A stretch of 64,000 nt of DNA from assembly GCA_014058105.1 (NCBI GenBank), contig JACGCM010000571.1:1-64000 (forward strand), written 5' to 3'. Each line of letters begins with the position of its first letter. The stretch's first letter is position 1. This stretch comes from Kingdonia uniflora (Eukaryota; Streptophyta; Magnoliopsida; Ranunculales; Circaeasteraceae). Below, in pieces: positions 11,341 to 23,224 of this stretch. Position numbers and translations under genes: made by a program. The notes beneath the pieces were generated by a model. It did not search any database, was not told where the DNA came from, and was given only the letters and a program-made list of their open reading frames with translations.

Positions 11341-14300
11341 AGGATGAGGACGTCCCTGGTCATGTAAGTTCATTTTTACTTCAAAAAATGACTATCTTTA
11401 GAACGAGAACGTCCTACCCCATGGACAGCCCCGGTCTTGTATGTAAAATTTTACTTCAAAAAATAACAATCTTTAGAACGGAGACGTCCAACTTAAAGGA
11501 CGCTCCCGGTCACGTAAGTACATTTTTACTTTAAAAAATTACTATCTTTAGAATTGGGACGTCCTACATCAATGACCCCCCCAGTCTCCTAAGTAAATTT
11601 TTACTTCCAAAAATGACTATCTTTATTACGAGGACGTACTACTTCAAAGACGCCCCCGGTCTCTTAAGTACATTTTTGCATCAAAAAAAGAGTATCTTTT
11701 GAACGAGGACGTCCAACTTCAAGGACCCTCCCGGCCTCGTAAGTGACTTTTACATCCAAAAATGACTATCTTGAGAATGAGGATGTCCTACTTCTAGGAC
11801 GCCCCCGATCTCGTAATTGCATTTGTACTTCATATAATGACTATCTTTAGAACGAGGACGTCCTACTTGAAGGACTCCCACGGTCTCGAAAGTGCATTTT
11901 TATTGCAAATAATGTCTATGTTTAGAACGAGGATGTCTTACTTCATGCACCCCCCCAATCTCGTAAGTTTATTTTTACTTCATAAAATGACAGCCTTTAA
12001 AGCGAGGATGTCCTACTTCATGGATGCCCCCGGTCTCGTAAGTGCATTTTTACTTCTAAAAACATCGATGTTTAGAACGTGGAAGTCCATCCTAAAAGAT
12101 GCCGCCGGTCTCGTAAGTGCATTTTTAATTCAAAAATGACTATCTTTAGAACGAGGAAGTCCTACTTCAAGGACGCCCCCGGTGTCGTAAGTGCATTTTT
12201 ACAGAAAAAAATGACTATCTTTATAGCGAGGACGTCTTACTTCAAGAACGTCCCCGTTGTCGCACGTACATTTTCAAATCAAAAAATTACTATCTTTAGA
12301 ATAAGGACGTCCTACTTCAAGGATGCCCCCTATCTCGTAAGTGCATTTTTACTTCAAAAGATGACTTTCTTTTGAGCGAGGACATCCTACTTCATGAACT
12401 CCCTCGGTCTCGTAAGTACATTTCTACTTCTAAAAATGACTATCATTTGAACGAGGACGTCCTACTCAAAGAACGCCCCCAGTCTCGTAAGCGCATTTTT
12501 ACTTCAATTAATGACTATCCTTAGGGCGAGTAAGTCCTACTTCAAGGCCGCCCCTGGTCTCGTAAATGCATTTTCACAACAAAAAATGACTATCTATAGA
12601 TCAAGGATTTCCATCTTCAAGGATGCCCCGGGTATCGTAAGTGCATTTTTACTTCAAAATATGACTACCTTTAGAGCGAGGACGTCCTACTTCATGGACG
12701 CCCCCGGTATCGCAAGTACATTTTTACATCAAAAAATAACTATCTTTAGAACAAGGATGTCCTACTTCAAGGACGCCCTCGGTATCGTAAGTACTTTTTT
12801 CCTTTAAAAAGTTACTACCTTTAGAGCGAGAATGTCCTACTTCAAGGATACCCCCGGTCTCGTAAGTGAATTATTACCTCAAAAAATGACTATCATTAAA
12901 ACGAGGACAATCAACTACAAGGACGTCCCCGGTCTCGCAAGTGTATTTTTACTTCAAAAAATAACTATCTTTATGATGACGACACCCCCGGTCTCGAAGT
13001 GAATTATTACTTCAAAAAATGACTATCATTAAACGTAGACATTCAACTTCAAGGACGCCCCCGGTCTCGTATGTGTATTTTTACTTCAAAAAATAACTAT
13101 CTTTAGGATGAGGACGCGCCCGGTCTCGTATGTACATTTTAGCTTCAAAAAAGTACTATCCTTAGAACGGTGAAGCCTACTTATAGGACGCTCCCGGTCA
13201 CGCAAGTACAATTTGACTTTAAAAATTGACTATCTTTAGAACGAGGACGTCCTATTTCAGGGACACCCCCGGTCATGTAAGTGCATTTTTACTTCAAAAT
13301 ATGTCTATGTTTAGAAGGAAGAAGTCCAAATTCAAAGACGCCCCAGGTCTTGTAAGTTCATTTTTACTATAAAAAATGACTATCTTTAGAACGAGGACGT
13401 CCTACATCAAGGACGCCCCCAGTTTCGTAAGTGAAATTTTAATTCAAAAAATGACTATGTTTAGAAGGAGGATGTCCTAATTCAAAGACGCCCCCGACCT
13501 TGTACGTGTATTTTTACATTAAAAAATGACTATATTTATAACGAGGACGTCCTACTTCAAGGACGCCTCCGGTCTCGCAAGTGCATTTTTAATTCAGAAA
13601 TTGACTATCTATTGAACGAGGACGTCAAACTTCAACAACTCCCTCGGTCTCGTAAGAACGTCCTTCTTCCAGTACGCCCCCGGCCTTGAAAGTGTATATT
13701 TACTTCAAAAAATGACCATCATTAGAACGAGGACATCCTACTTCAAGGACACCCACGACATAAAATGTATATATTTAGAGCGAGGATGTACTACTTCATG
13801 GATGCCCCCAGTCTCGTAAGTTCATTTTTCCATCAAAAACTGACTATCTTAAGATGGAGGATGTCCTACTTCAAGGACGCCCCCTGTCACCCAAGTGCAT
13901 TTTTACTTCCAAAAATGACTATCTTTATAACGAGGACGTCATACTTCAAAGATGTCCCGGTCTCATAAGTACATTTTTACATCAGAAAATGAGTATCTTT
14001 GGATCAAGGATGTCGTACTTCAAGGACTCTCCCGGCCTCATAAGAGAATTTTACATCCAAAAATGATTATCTTTAGGACGAGGACACTCCCGGTCTCGAA
14101 AGTGCATTTTTATTTTAAAAAATAACTATCTTTTGAGAAGGACGTCCTACTTCCAGTACGCCCCCGGCCTTGTAACTGTATTTTTACTTCAAAAAATGAA
14201 CATCATTAGAATGAGGACGTCCTACTTCAAGGACGCCCCCGGTTTCGTAAGTGCATTTTTACTTCAAAAAATGTCTATGTTTAGAACAAGGAAGTCAAAC

Positions 14301-15320
14301 TTCAAAGACTCCCCTGGCCTTGCAAGTGCAGTTTTACTTCAAAAAATATCTATCTTTAGAATGACGGCGTCCTACTTCTAGAGCGCATCCGTTTTCGTAA
14401 ATACATTTTAACTTCAAAAAATGACTATGTTTAGGAGGTGGATCTAAGGACGCCCCCGGTTTCGTAAGTGCATTTTTAGTTCAAAAAATGAATATGTTTT
14501 GAAGGAGGATGTCCTAATTAGACGACGCCCCCGGTCTTGTAAGTGCATTTTTACATCAAAAAATGAATATCATTAGAACGAGGACGTCCTACTTCTCGGA
14601 CGCCCCCGGTTTCGTAAGTGCATTTTTACTTCAAAAAATGACTATGTTTAGAAGGAGGATGTCCTACTTCAAGGACGCCCCTGGTCTCGTAAGTACTTTT
14701 TTACTTCAAAAAATTACTATCTTTATAACGAGGACGTCCTACTTCCAGAACACCACCGGTCTCGTAAGTGCATTTTTAATTAAAAGTTACTATCTTTAAA
14801 ACAAGGACGTCCTACTTCAAGGACGCCCCCGATCTCGTAAGTGCATTTTAACTTCAAAAAATGACTTTCTTTTGAAAGAGGACATCCTACTTCATGAAAG
14901 CCCCCTGTTTCGTAAGTACATTTTTACTTCAAAAAATGACTATCATTTGATCGAGGACGTCCTACTTAAAGGACGCCCCCGGTCTCGTAAGTAAATTTTT
15001 AGTTCAAATAATGACTATCTTTAGGGCGATTAAGTCCGACTTCAAGGCCGCCCCTTGTCACGTAAGTGTATTTTCACAACAAAAAATGAATATCTTTAGA
15101 ACGAGGATGCTTTACTTCAAGGACGCCCCGGGTATCGTTAGTGTATTATTACTTCAAAAAATGACTATATTTTGAACGATGACGTCATACTTCAAGAACT
15201 CTACCGGTTTTGTAAGTACATTTTTCTTCTAAAAATGACTATGCTTTTATTGAGGATGTCCTACTTCAAGTACGCCCCCGGTCTTGTAAGTGCATTTTGA
15301 CTTCCAAAAGTGACTATCTT
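11341..15320 (+). repeat. HOR stretch without an internal landmark
   Basis: About 4 kb of regular monomers. It includes a CTCCCGGCC monomer followed by GTGACTTTTACATCC (about 11730-11755) and an ATCGAT monomer (12063). The run at 12130-12900 reappears near 19960-20730, about 7830 bp further on. Two short GATGACGACACCCCC/GGATGAGGACGCGCC monomers lie near 12975 and 13110, and a 22-bp deletion junction at 13749-13768. The stretch 13660-14400 is closely similar to 15900-16700, the later part being about 2316 bp apart. Confidence 0.85.
13749..13768 (+). repeat. 22-bp deletion junction, copy 3
   Basis: CACCCACGACATAAAATGT, followed by the ATATATTTAGAGCG monomer. Confidence 0.85.
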
Positions 15321-15947
15321 GAAGGCGAGGATGTTCAACTTCAAGGACGCCCCCGTTCTGGAAAGTGTATTTTTACATCAAAAAATAACTATCCTTAGGA
15401 TGAGGACGCCCCCGGTCACGTAAGTTTATTTTTACTTCAAAAAATGACTATCTTTAGAACGAGGACGTCCTAATTTAAGTAGGCCCCCGGTCTCGTATGT
15501 ACCATTTTACTTCAAAAAATGACTTTATTTAAAATGGGGACGTCCAACTTAAAGGACGCTCCCGGTCACGTAAGTACATTTTTACTTCAAAAAATTACTA
15601 TCTTTAAAACAAGGATGTCCTACTTCAAGGACGCCCTCAGTCTACTAAGTACATTTTTACTTCCTAAAATGACTATCTTTATAACGAAGACGCCCTACTT
15701 CAAAGACTCCCCCGGTCTCGTAATTAAATTTTTACATCAAAAAGTAATTATCTTTTGAACGAGGACATCCAACTTCAGGGACTCTCCCAGCCTCGTAAGT
15801 GAATTTTTACATCAAAAAATGACTATCTTTTGAGCGAGGACACTCCCGGTCTCGAAAGTACATTTTTATTTTCAAAAATAACTATCTTATGAACAAGGAC
15901 GCCCTTCTTCCAGTACGCCCCCGGCCTTGTAAGTGTATATTTACTTC
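15321..15947 (+). repeat. Duplicated HOR start, copy 1
   Basis: Matches 17289-17915 at a constant offset of 1968 bp with scattered substitutions only. Shared rare variants are CCTAATTTAAG, GACTTTATTTAAAA, CAGTCTACTAAG, ATAACGAAGACGCC and AAAAAGTAATTATC. Confidence 0.88.
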
Positions 15948-16064
15948 AATAAATAAACATCATTAGAACGAGGACGTCCTACTTCAAGGATGCCCCCGGT
16001 TTCGTAAGTGCAATTTTACTTCAAAAAATGACTATCATTACAGCGAGGACGTCCTACTTCAAGG

Positions 16065-16083
16065 ACACCCACGACATAAAATG
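16065..16083 (+). repeat. 22-bp deletion junction, copy 4
   Basis: CACCCACGACATAAAATGT, followed by a TATATTTAGAACGGGG monomer. It is about 2316 bp after copy 3, the same offset as the neighbouring duplicated monomers. Confidence 0.85.
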
Positions 16084-17288
16084 TCTATATTTAGAACGGG
16101 GATGTCCTATTTCATGGACGCCCCCAGTCTCGTAAGTTCATTTTCCCTTCAAAAACTAACTATCTTAAGAAGGAGGATGTCCAACTTCAAGGACGCCCCC
16201 AGTCTCCCAAGTACATTTTTACTTCCAAAAATGACTATCTTTATAACGAGGACGTCCTACTTCAAAGATGTCCCCGGTCTCGTAAGTACATTTTTACATC
16301 AAAAAATGAGTATCTTTTGAACAAGGACGTCGTACTTCAAAGACTCTCCCGGCCTCGTAAGTGAATTTTACATCCAAAAATGATTATCTTTAGAACGAGG
16401 ACACTCCCTGTCTCGAAAGTGCATTTCTATTTTAAAAAATAACTATCTTTTGAACAAGGACGTCCTACATCCAGTACGCCCCCGGTCTTGTAAGTGTATT
16501 TTTACTTCAAAAAATGAACATCATTAGAACGAGGACGTCCTACTTCAAGGATGCCCCCGGTTTCGTAAGTGCAATTTTACTTCAAAAAATGACTATGTTT
16601 AGAACGAGGAAGTTAAACTTCAATGACTCCCCTGGTCTTGCATGTGCAATCATACTTCAAAAAATATCTATCTTTAGAATGACGGCGTACAAGTTCTAGA
16701 GCGCTCCCATTTTTGTAAGTACATTTTTACTTCAAAAAATGACTATGTTTAGAAGGTGGATGTCCTACTACAAGGACGCCCCCGGTTTCGTAAGTGCATT
16801 TTTAGTTCAAAAAATGAATATGTTTGAAGGAGTATGTCCTAAATAGAGGACGCCCCCTGTCTTGTAAGTGTATTTTTACATCAAAAAATGAATATCATTA
16901 GAACAAGGACGTCCGACTTCTAGGACGTCCTACTTCTCGGACCCCCCCGGTTTCGTAAGTGCATTTTTACTTCAAAAAATGACTATGTTTAGAAGGAGGA
17001 TGCCCTACTTCAAAGACGCCCCCGATCTCGTAAGTGCATTTTTACATCAAAAAATAGCTATCTTTAGAACGAGGACGTCCTACTTTAAGAACTCCCCGGT
17101 CTCGTAAGTGCATTATTACATCAAAAAATGGCTATATTTTGAACGATGACGCCATACTTCAAGAACTCAACCGGTCTCGTAAGTACATTTTTACTTCTAA
17201 TAATGACTATGTTTTGAATGAGGATGTTCTACATCAAGTACTCCCCCGGTCTTGTAAGTGCATTTATACTTTGAAACGTGACTATCTT

Positions 17289-17915
17289 GAAGGCGAGGAC
17301 GTTCAACTTCAAGGACGCCCCCGTTCTAGCAGGTATATTTTTATAACAAAAAATAACTATCCTTAGGATGAGGACGCCCCCGGTCACGTAAGTTTATTTT
17401 TACTTCAAAAAATGACTATCTTTAGAACGAGGACGTCCTAATTTAAGGAGGCCCCCGGTCTCGTATGTACCATTTTACTTCAAAAAATGACTTTATTTAA
17501 AACGGGGACGTCCAACTTAAAGGACGCTCCCGGTCACGTAAGTACATTTTTACTTCAAAAAATGACTATCTTTAAAACAAGGACGTCCTACTTCAAGGAC
17601 GCCCTCAGTCTACTAAGTACATTTTTACTTCCTAAAATGACTATCTTTATAACGAAGACGCCTTACTTCAAAGACTCCCCCGGTCTCGTAATTACATTTT
17701 TACATCAAAAAGTAATTATCTTTTGAACGAGGACATCCAACTTCAAGGACTCTCCCAGTCTCGTAAGTGAATTTTTACATCAAAAAATGACTATCTTTAG
17801 AACGAGGGCACTCCCGGTCTCCAAAGTACATTTTTATTTTCAAAAATAGCTATCTTTTGAACAAGGGCCTCCTACTTCCTGTACGCCCCCGGCCTTGTAA
17901 GTGTATTTTTACTTT
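17289..17915 (+). repeat. Duplicated HOR start, copy 2
   Basis: Partner of 15321-15947. The differences are single bases without a visible indel, so the two units have stayed in register since duplication. Confidence 0.88.
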
Positions 17916-17955
17916 AAAAAATGACTATCATTAGAACGAGGACGACCTACTTCCA

Positions 17956-17976
17956 GGACACCCACGACATAAAATG
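17956..17976 (+). repeat. 22-bp deletion junction, copy 5
   Basis: CACCCACGACATAAAATGT, the last example in the window. Later HOR units carry the undeleted CCCACGGTCTCGTAAG form at the same place in the order. Confidence 0.85.
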
Positions 17977-19479
17977 TTTATATTTAGAACGCGGATGTCC
18001 TACTTTATTGATACCCCCAGTCTCGCAAGTTCATTTTTCCTTCAAAAATTGACTATCTTAATAATGAGGATGTCCTACTTCAAGGACGCACCCAATCTCG
18101 TAAGTGCATTTTTACTTTAAAAAGTAACTATCTTTAGTTCATGGACATCCAACTTTAAGTACGCCCCCGGTCTTGTAAGTAAATTTATACTTCAAAAAAG
18201 GACTATCATTAGAACGAGGATGTCCAACATCAAGGACGCCCACGGACATGCACGTACATTTTAACTTCAAAAAATGTCAATGTGTAGAACGTGGATGGCC
18301 AACTTCATGGACGCCCCCAGTCTCGTAAGTTCATTTTTCCTTCAAAAAATGACTTTCTTCAGAGCGAGGATGTCCTAGTTCAAGGACGCCCCCGGGGTCG
18401 TAAGTGCATTTTTACATCAAAAAATGACTATCTTTTGAGCGAGGATGCCTTACATCAAGGACGCCCCCGGTCTCGTAATTGCATTTTTACTTCAAAAAAT
18501 GACTATCTTTAGAACATGGACGTCCTACTTCATCCACACCCCCGATCTCTTAAGTGCATTTTTAGTTCAAAAAATGACTATCCTGTGGACGAGTATGTCC
18601 TACTACAAGGATGCCCCCAGTCTTGTAAGTGCATTTTAACTTCAAAAAATTACTATCTTTAAAACGAGGACGTCCTACTTCAAGGACCCCCCCCAGTCTC
18701 GTATGTACATTTTTTCTTCTAAAAATGACTATCTTTAGAACGGGGAAGTCCTAGGTACAGGACGCTCCCGGTCACGCAACTTCAATTTGACTTTCAAAAA
18801 TGACTATCTTTAGAACGAGGAAGTCCTATTTCAAGTACACCCCCGATCTTGTAAGTGCATTTTTACATCAAAAAATATCTATGATTAGAACAAGGAAGTC
18901 CAACTTCAAAGACGCCCCAGGTCTTGCAAGTACATTTTTACTATAAAAAATGACTATCTTGAGAACGAGGACGCCCCCAGTTTCGTAAGTGAATTTTTAC
19001 TTCAAAAAATGATTATGTTTAAAGGGAGGATGTCCTACTTCAAAGACGCCCCCGTTCTCGTACGTGCATTTTTACATCAAAAAATGACTATCTTTAGAAC
19101 GAGGACGTCCTACTTCAAGGATGCCCCCGGTCTCGCAAGTGTATTTTTAATTCAAAAATTGACTATCTTTTGAAAGAGGACGTCATACTTCAAGAACTCC
19201 CCCATTCTTTTGAGTACATTTTTACTTCAAAAAATTACTATCTTTTAAACGAGGATATCATATTTCAAGGACGCCCCCGGTCATGTAAGTGCATTTTGAC
19301 TTCAAAAACTGACTATTTTGAAGGCGAGGACATTCAACTTCAAGAAAGCCCCCGGTCTCTTAAGTGCATTTTAACTTCAAAAAATAACTACCATAAGGAT
19401 TAGGATGTCCCCGGTCATGTAAGTTGATTTTTACTTCAAAAAATGACTATCTTTAGAACGAGGACGTCCTACCTCAAGG

Positions 19480-19900
19480 ACACCCCCGGTCTCGTATGTA
19501 CAATTTTACTTCAAAAAATGACTATCTTTAGAACAGGGACATTCAAGTTAAAGGACGCTTCCGGTCGTGTAAGTACATTTTTACTTCAAAAAATGACTAT
19601 CCTTAGAACGAGGACGTCCTACTTCAAGGACGCCTTCAGTCTCCCAAGTACATTTTTACTTCCAAGAGTGACTATCTTTATAACGAGGACGTCCTACTTC
19701 AAAGACGCCCCCGTTCTCTTAAGTGCATTTTTACATCAAAAAAAGAGTATCTTTTGAACGAGGAAGTCTTACTTCAAGGACTCTACCGGCCTCGTAACTG
19801 ACTTTTACATCCAAAAATGACTATCCTGAGAATGAGGATGTCCTACTTCTAGGACTCCCCCGATCTCGTAAGTGCATTTATACTTCATAAAATGGCTATC
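19480..19900 (+). repeat. Rare-variant cassette, copy 1
   Basis: A run of monomers with GCTTCCGGTC, CCTTCAGTCTCCC, TTCCAAGAGTGACT, CGTTCTCTTAAG, GAAGTCTTACTTC, ACTGACTTTTACATCC and ATCCTGAGAA. The same series occurs at about 23384-23804, 3904 bp away. A related but more diverged run lies near 11460-11830. Confidence 0.86.
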
Positions 19901-21299
19901 TTTAGAACGAGGAAGTCCATCATAAAGGATGCCCCCCGTCTAGTAAGGGCATTTTTAATTAAAAAAATGACTATCTTTAGAACGAGATGTCCTACTTCAA
20001 AGACGCCCCCGGTGTCGTAAGTGCATTTTTACATCAAAAAATGACTATCTTTATAACGAGGACGTCCTACCTCAAGAACGCCCCCGGTCTTGTAAGTGCA
20101 TTTTTAATTCAGAAAATTACTATCTTTAGAACAAGGACGTCCTACTTCAAGGACTCCCCCGATCTCGTAAGTGCATTTTTACTTCAAAAGATGACTTTCT
20201 ATTGAACGAGGACATCCTACTTCATGAACCCCCCCGGTCTCGTAAGTACATTTTTACTTCAAAAAATGACTATCATTTGAGCGAGGACGTCCTACTTAAA
20301 GGACGCCCCCGGTCTCGCAAGTGCATTTTTACTTCAACTAATGGCTATTTTTAAGATGAGTATTTCCTGCTTCAAGGCCGCCCCTGGTCTCGTAGGTGCA
20401 TTTTCACAACAAAAAATGAAAATCTATATAACGAGGATGTCCTACGTCATGGACGCCTTGGGTATCGTAAGTGCATTTTTACTTCGTAATATGACTACCT
20501 TCAGAGCAAGGACGTCCTACTTCATGGACGCCCCCGGTATCGTAAGTAAATTTTTACTTCAAAAAATGACTATATTTAGAACGGGAATGTCCTACTTAAA
20601 AGACGCCCCCGGTATCGCAAGTACTTTTTTACTTCAAAAAATTACTACCTTTAGAGCGAGAATGTCCTACTTCAAGGATACCCCCGGTCTCGTAAGTGAA
20701 TTATTACTTCAAAAAATGACTATCTTTAAGACGAGGACATTAAACTTCAAGGATGCCCCCGGTCTCGTACGTGTATTTTTACTTCAAAAAATAACTATCT
20801 TTAGGATGAGGACACCCCAGGTCTCGTAAGTGAATTATTACTTCAAAAAATGACTATCTCTAAGACGAGAACATTCAACTTCAAGGACGCCCCGTCCCCT
20901 AAGTGTATTTTTACTTCCAGAAATAACTATCTTTAGGATGAGGACAGCCCCATGTCTCGTATGTACATTTTTACTTCAAAAAGGTACTATCTTTAGAATG
21001 GGGACGTCCTACTTATAGGACGCTCCCGGTCACAGAAGTTCATTTTAACTTCCAAAAATAAAAATCTTTAGAACGAGGACGTCCTACTTCAAGGGCGCCC
21101 CCAGTCCCCTAAGTACATTTTTACTTCCAAAAATGAATATCTTTTGAACGAGGATGTCCTACTTCAAGGACGCTCCCGGTTTTGTAAGTTCATTTTTACT
21201 TCAAAAAATGTGTATCATTTGAACGAGGACGTCGTACTCCAAGGACACCCCCGGTCTCGTAAGTGCATTTTTACTTCAAAAAATAACTATCTTTAGATC

Positions 21300-21510
21300 G
21301 TGGACCTCGTATTTCCATTACGCCCCTGGTCTTGTTAGTGCACTTTGTCTTCTTAAAATGTCTATGTTTAGAATGAGGATGGCCTACTTCATGGACGCCC
21401 TCACTCTCTTAAGTGCATTGTTACTGAAAAAAATAACTATCTTAATAAAGTGGATATCCCATTTCGGCGATGTCCCCGATATAGTAAGTTCATTTTTACA
21501 TAAAAAAATT
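21300..21510 (+). repeat. Left-type module with GATATCC monomer
   Basis: CGTGGACCTCG with CTTGTTAGTGC, then GAATGAGGATGG with CTCTTAAGTGCATTG, then AATAAAGTGGATATCCC with CGATGTCCCCGATAT. Downstream monomers (ACAACC, GTCTTACTTC, GTCTATGTATAG) also parallel 7030-7190. Confidence 0.85.
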
Positions 21511-22042
21511 ACAACCATTAGAACGAGGACGTCTTACTTCAAGGATTCTACCGGTTTCGTAAGTGCATTTTTACTTCAAAAAATGTCTATGTATAGAACG
21601 AGAAAGTCCAACTTCAAAGACGCCCCTTGTCTTGTAAGTGCATATTTACTTCAAAAAATAAATATCATTAGAACAAGGAAGTACTACTTCAAGGATGCCC
21701 CCGATTTTAGAAGTACATTTTTACTTCAAAAAATGACTATGTTTAGAAAGAGGATGTCCTACTTCAAGGACGCCCCCAGTCTCGTAAGTACATTTTTACA
21801 TCAAAAAATGACTATCTTTTGAACGAGGACGTCTAACATCATGGACTCCCTGGTCTCGTAAGTGCATTAATACTTCAAAAACTTACTATATTTTGAATGA
21901 GGACGTCATACTTCAAGAACTCCACCGGTCTCGTACGTACATTTTCACTTTAGAAAATTACTATGTTTTGAACGAGGATGTCCAACTTCAAGTACTCCCC
22001 CGGTCTTGTAAGTGCATTTTGACTTCAAAAAGTGACTATTTT

Positions 22043-23224
22043 GAAGGCGAGGACGTTCAGCTTCAAGGACGCCCCAGGTCTCGTAAGTACATTTTTATAT
22101 GAAAAAATGAGTATCTTTTGAACGAGGACGTCGTACTTGAAGGACCCTCCCATCCTCTAAAGTGAATTTTTACATCAAAAAATGACTATCTATAGAACGA
22201 GGATACTAACGCTCTTGACAGTGCATTTTTATTTTAAAAAATAACTATCTTTTGAACAAGGAAGTCCTACTTCCAGTACGCCCCCGGACTTGTAAGTGCA
22301 TTTTAATTTCAAAAAATGTCTATATTTAGAACGAGGATGTCCAACTTCATGAACGCCCCAACTCTTGTAAGTTCATTTTTCCTTCAAAAAATGAATCTCA
22401 TAAGAACGAGGATGTCCTACTTCTAGAACGCCCCCGGTGTCGTAAGTGCATTTTTACATCAAGAAATGACTACCTTTAGAACGAGGATGCCCTACTTAAA
22501 GGACGCACCCGATCTCGAAAATGCATTTTTAATTCAAAAAATTACTATCTTTAGAACGTGGATGATCCACTTCAAGGATGCCCCCGATATCGTAAGTGCT
22601 TTTTTACTTCAAAAAATTACTATCTTTAGGACGAGTATGTCCTACTTCAAGGACGGTCCCGGTCTCGTAAGTACATTTTTACTTCAAAAAAGGACTATCT
22701 TTAGAACGAAGACGTCAACATTCAAGGACGCCCCCAGTCTCGTATGTACATTTTGACTTCAAAAAATGACTTTCTTTAGAACGAGGACGTCCTACTTCAA
22801 GGAGGCCCCTAGTCTCGTAAGTTGATTTTTACTTCAAAAAATGTCTATGTTTTGAACGAGGAAGTCTAACTACAAGGACGCCCTATGTTTTGTAAGTGAA
22901 TTTTTACTTCAAGAAATGACTATGTTTAGAAGTAGGATGTCCTACTTCAAAGACGCCCCCGGTCCCGCAAGTGTATTATTACATCAAAAAATCACTATCT
23001 TTGGAATGAGGACGTCCAACTTCAAGGATGCCCCCGGTCCCGTATGTACATTTTTACGTCAAAATATGACTATATTTTGAGCGAGGACGTTAAAATTCAA
23101 GAACTCCCCCAGTCTCGTAAGTACATTTTAACTACAAAAAATGCTATGTTTTGAATGAGAATGTCCTACTTCAAGGACCCCCCCGGCCTTGTAAGTGCAT
23201 TTTGACTTCCAAAATTGACTATCT
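22043..23224 (+). repeat. HOR unit, 1182 bp
   Basis: Short unit from the GAAGGCGAGGACGTTCAGC landmark to a variant landmark CGAATGCGAGG. The short GGATGAGGAC monomer is absent here, because a GAGTATCTTTTG monomer follows instead; this implies a block deletion right after the landmark. From about 22060 the monomers are of the GAGTATC, CTCCCATCC and GAACAAGGAAG series. Confidence 0.83.

Larger units (their letters stand above)
15321..17288 (+). repeat. HOR unit, 1968 bp
   Basis: Landmark GAAGGCGAGGATGTTCAAC, then the short GGATGAGGAC monomer, GTACCATTTTAC, ACTTAAAGGACGCTCCC, CAGTCTACTAAG, AAGTAATTATC, CTCTCCCAGCC and a 59-bp monomer (about 15837). The first roughly 620 bp match 17289-17915 with only scattered differences at a constant offset of 1968 bp. 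The 22-bp deletion junction is at 16065-16083. Confidence 0.88.
17289..19319 (+). repeat. HOR unit, 2031 bp
   Basis: Duplicate of the start of the preceding unit, sharing rare variants such as CTAATTTAAG, GACTTTATTTAAAA, CAGTCTACTAAG and AAAAAGTAATTATC. The 22-bp deletion junction at 17956-17976 is the last of five in the window. After about 18000 the monomers are of the general type, up to the GACGTCATA and GGATATCATA monomers that precede the next landmark. Confidence 0.87.
19320..22042 (+). repeat. HOR unit, 2723 bp
   Basis: After the landmark comes a cassette (about 19440-19900) with rare variants CGCTTCCGGTC, CGCCTTCAGTCTCCC, GTTCTCTTAAG and CTGACTTTTACATCC, repeated 3904 bp downstream. 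At about 19890-19915 a GAACGAGGAAGTCC monomer is joined directly to the preceding one, where 11826-12063 has about three more monomers. The stretch 19960-20730 parallels 12130-12900. The GATATCC module lies at 21437-21510. Confidence 0.87.
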
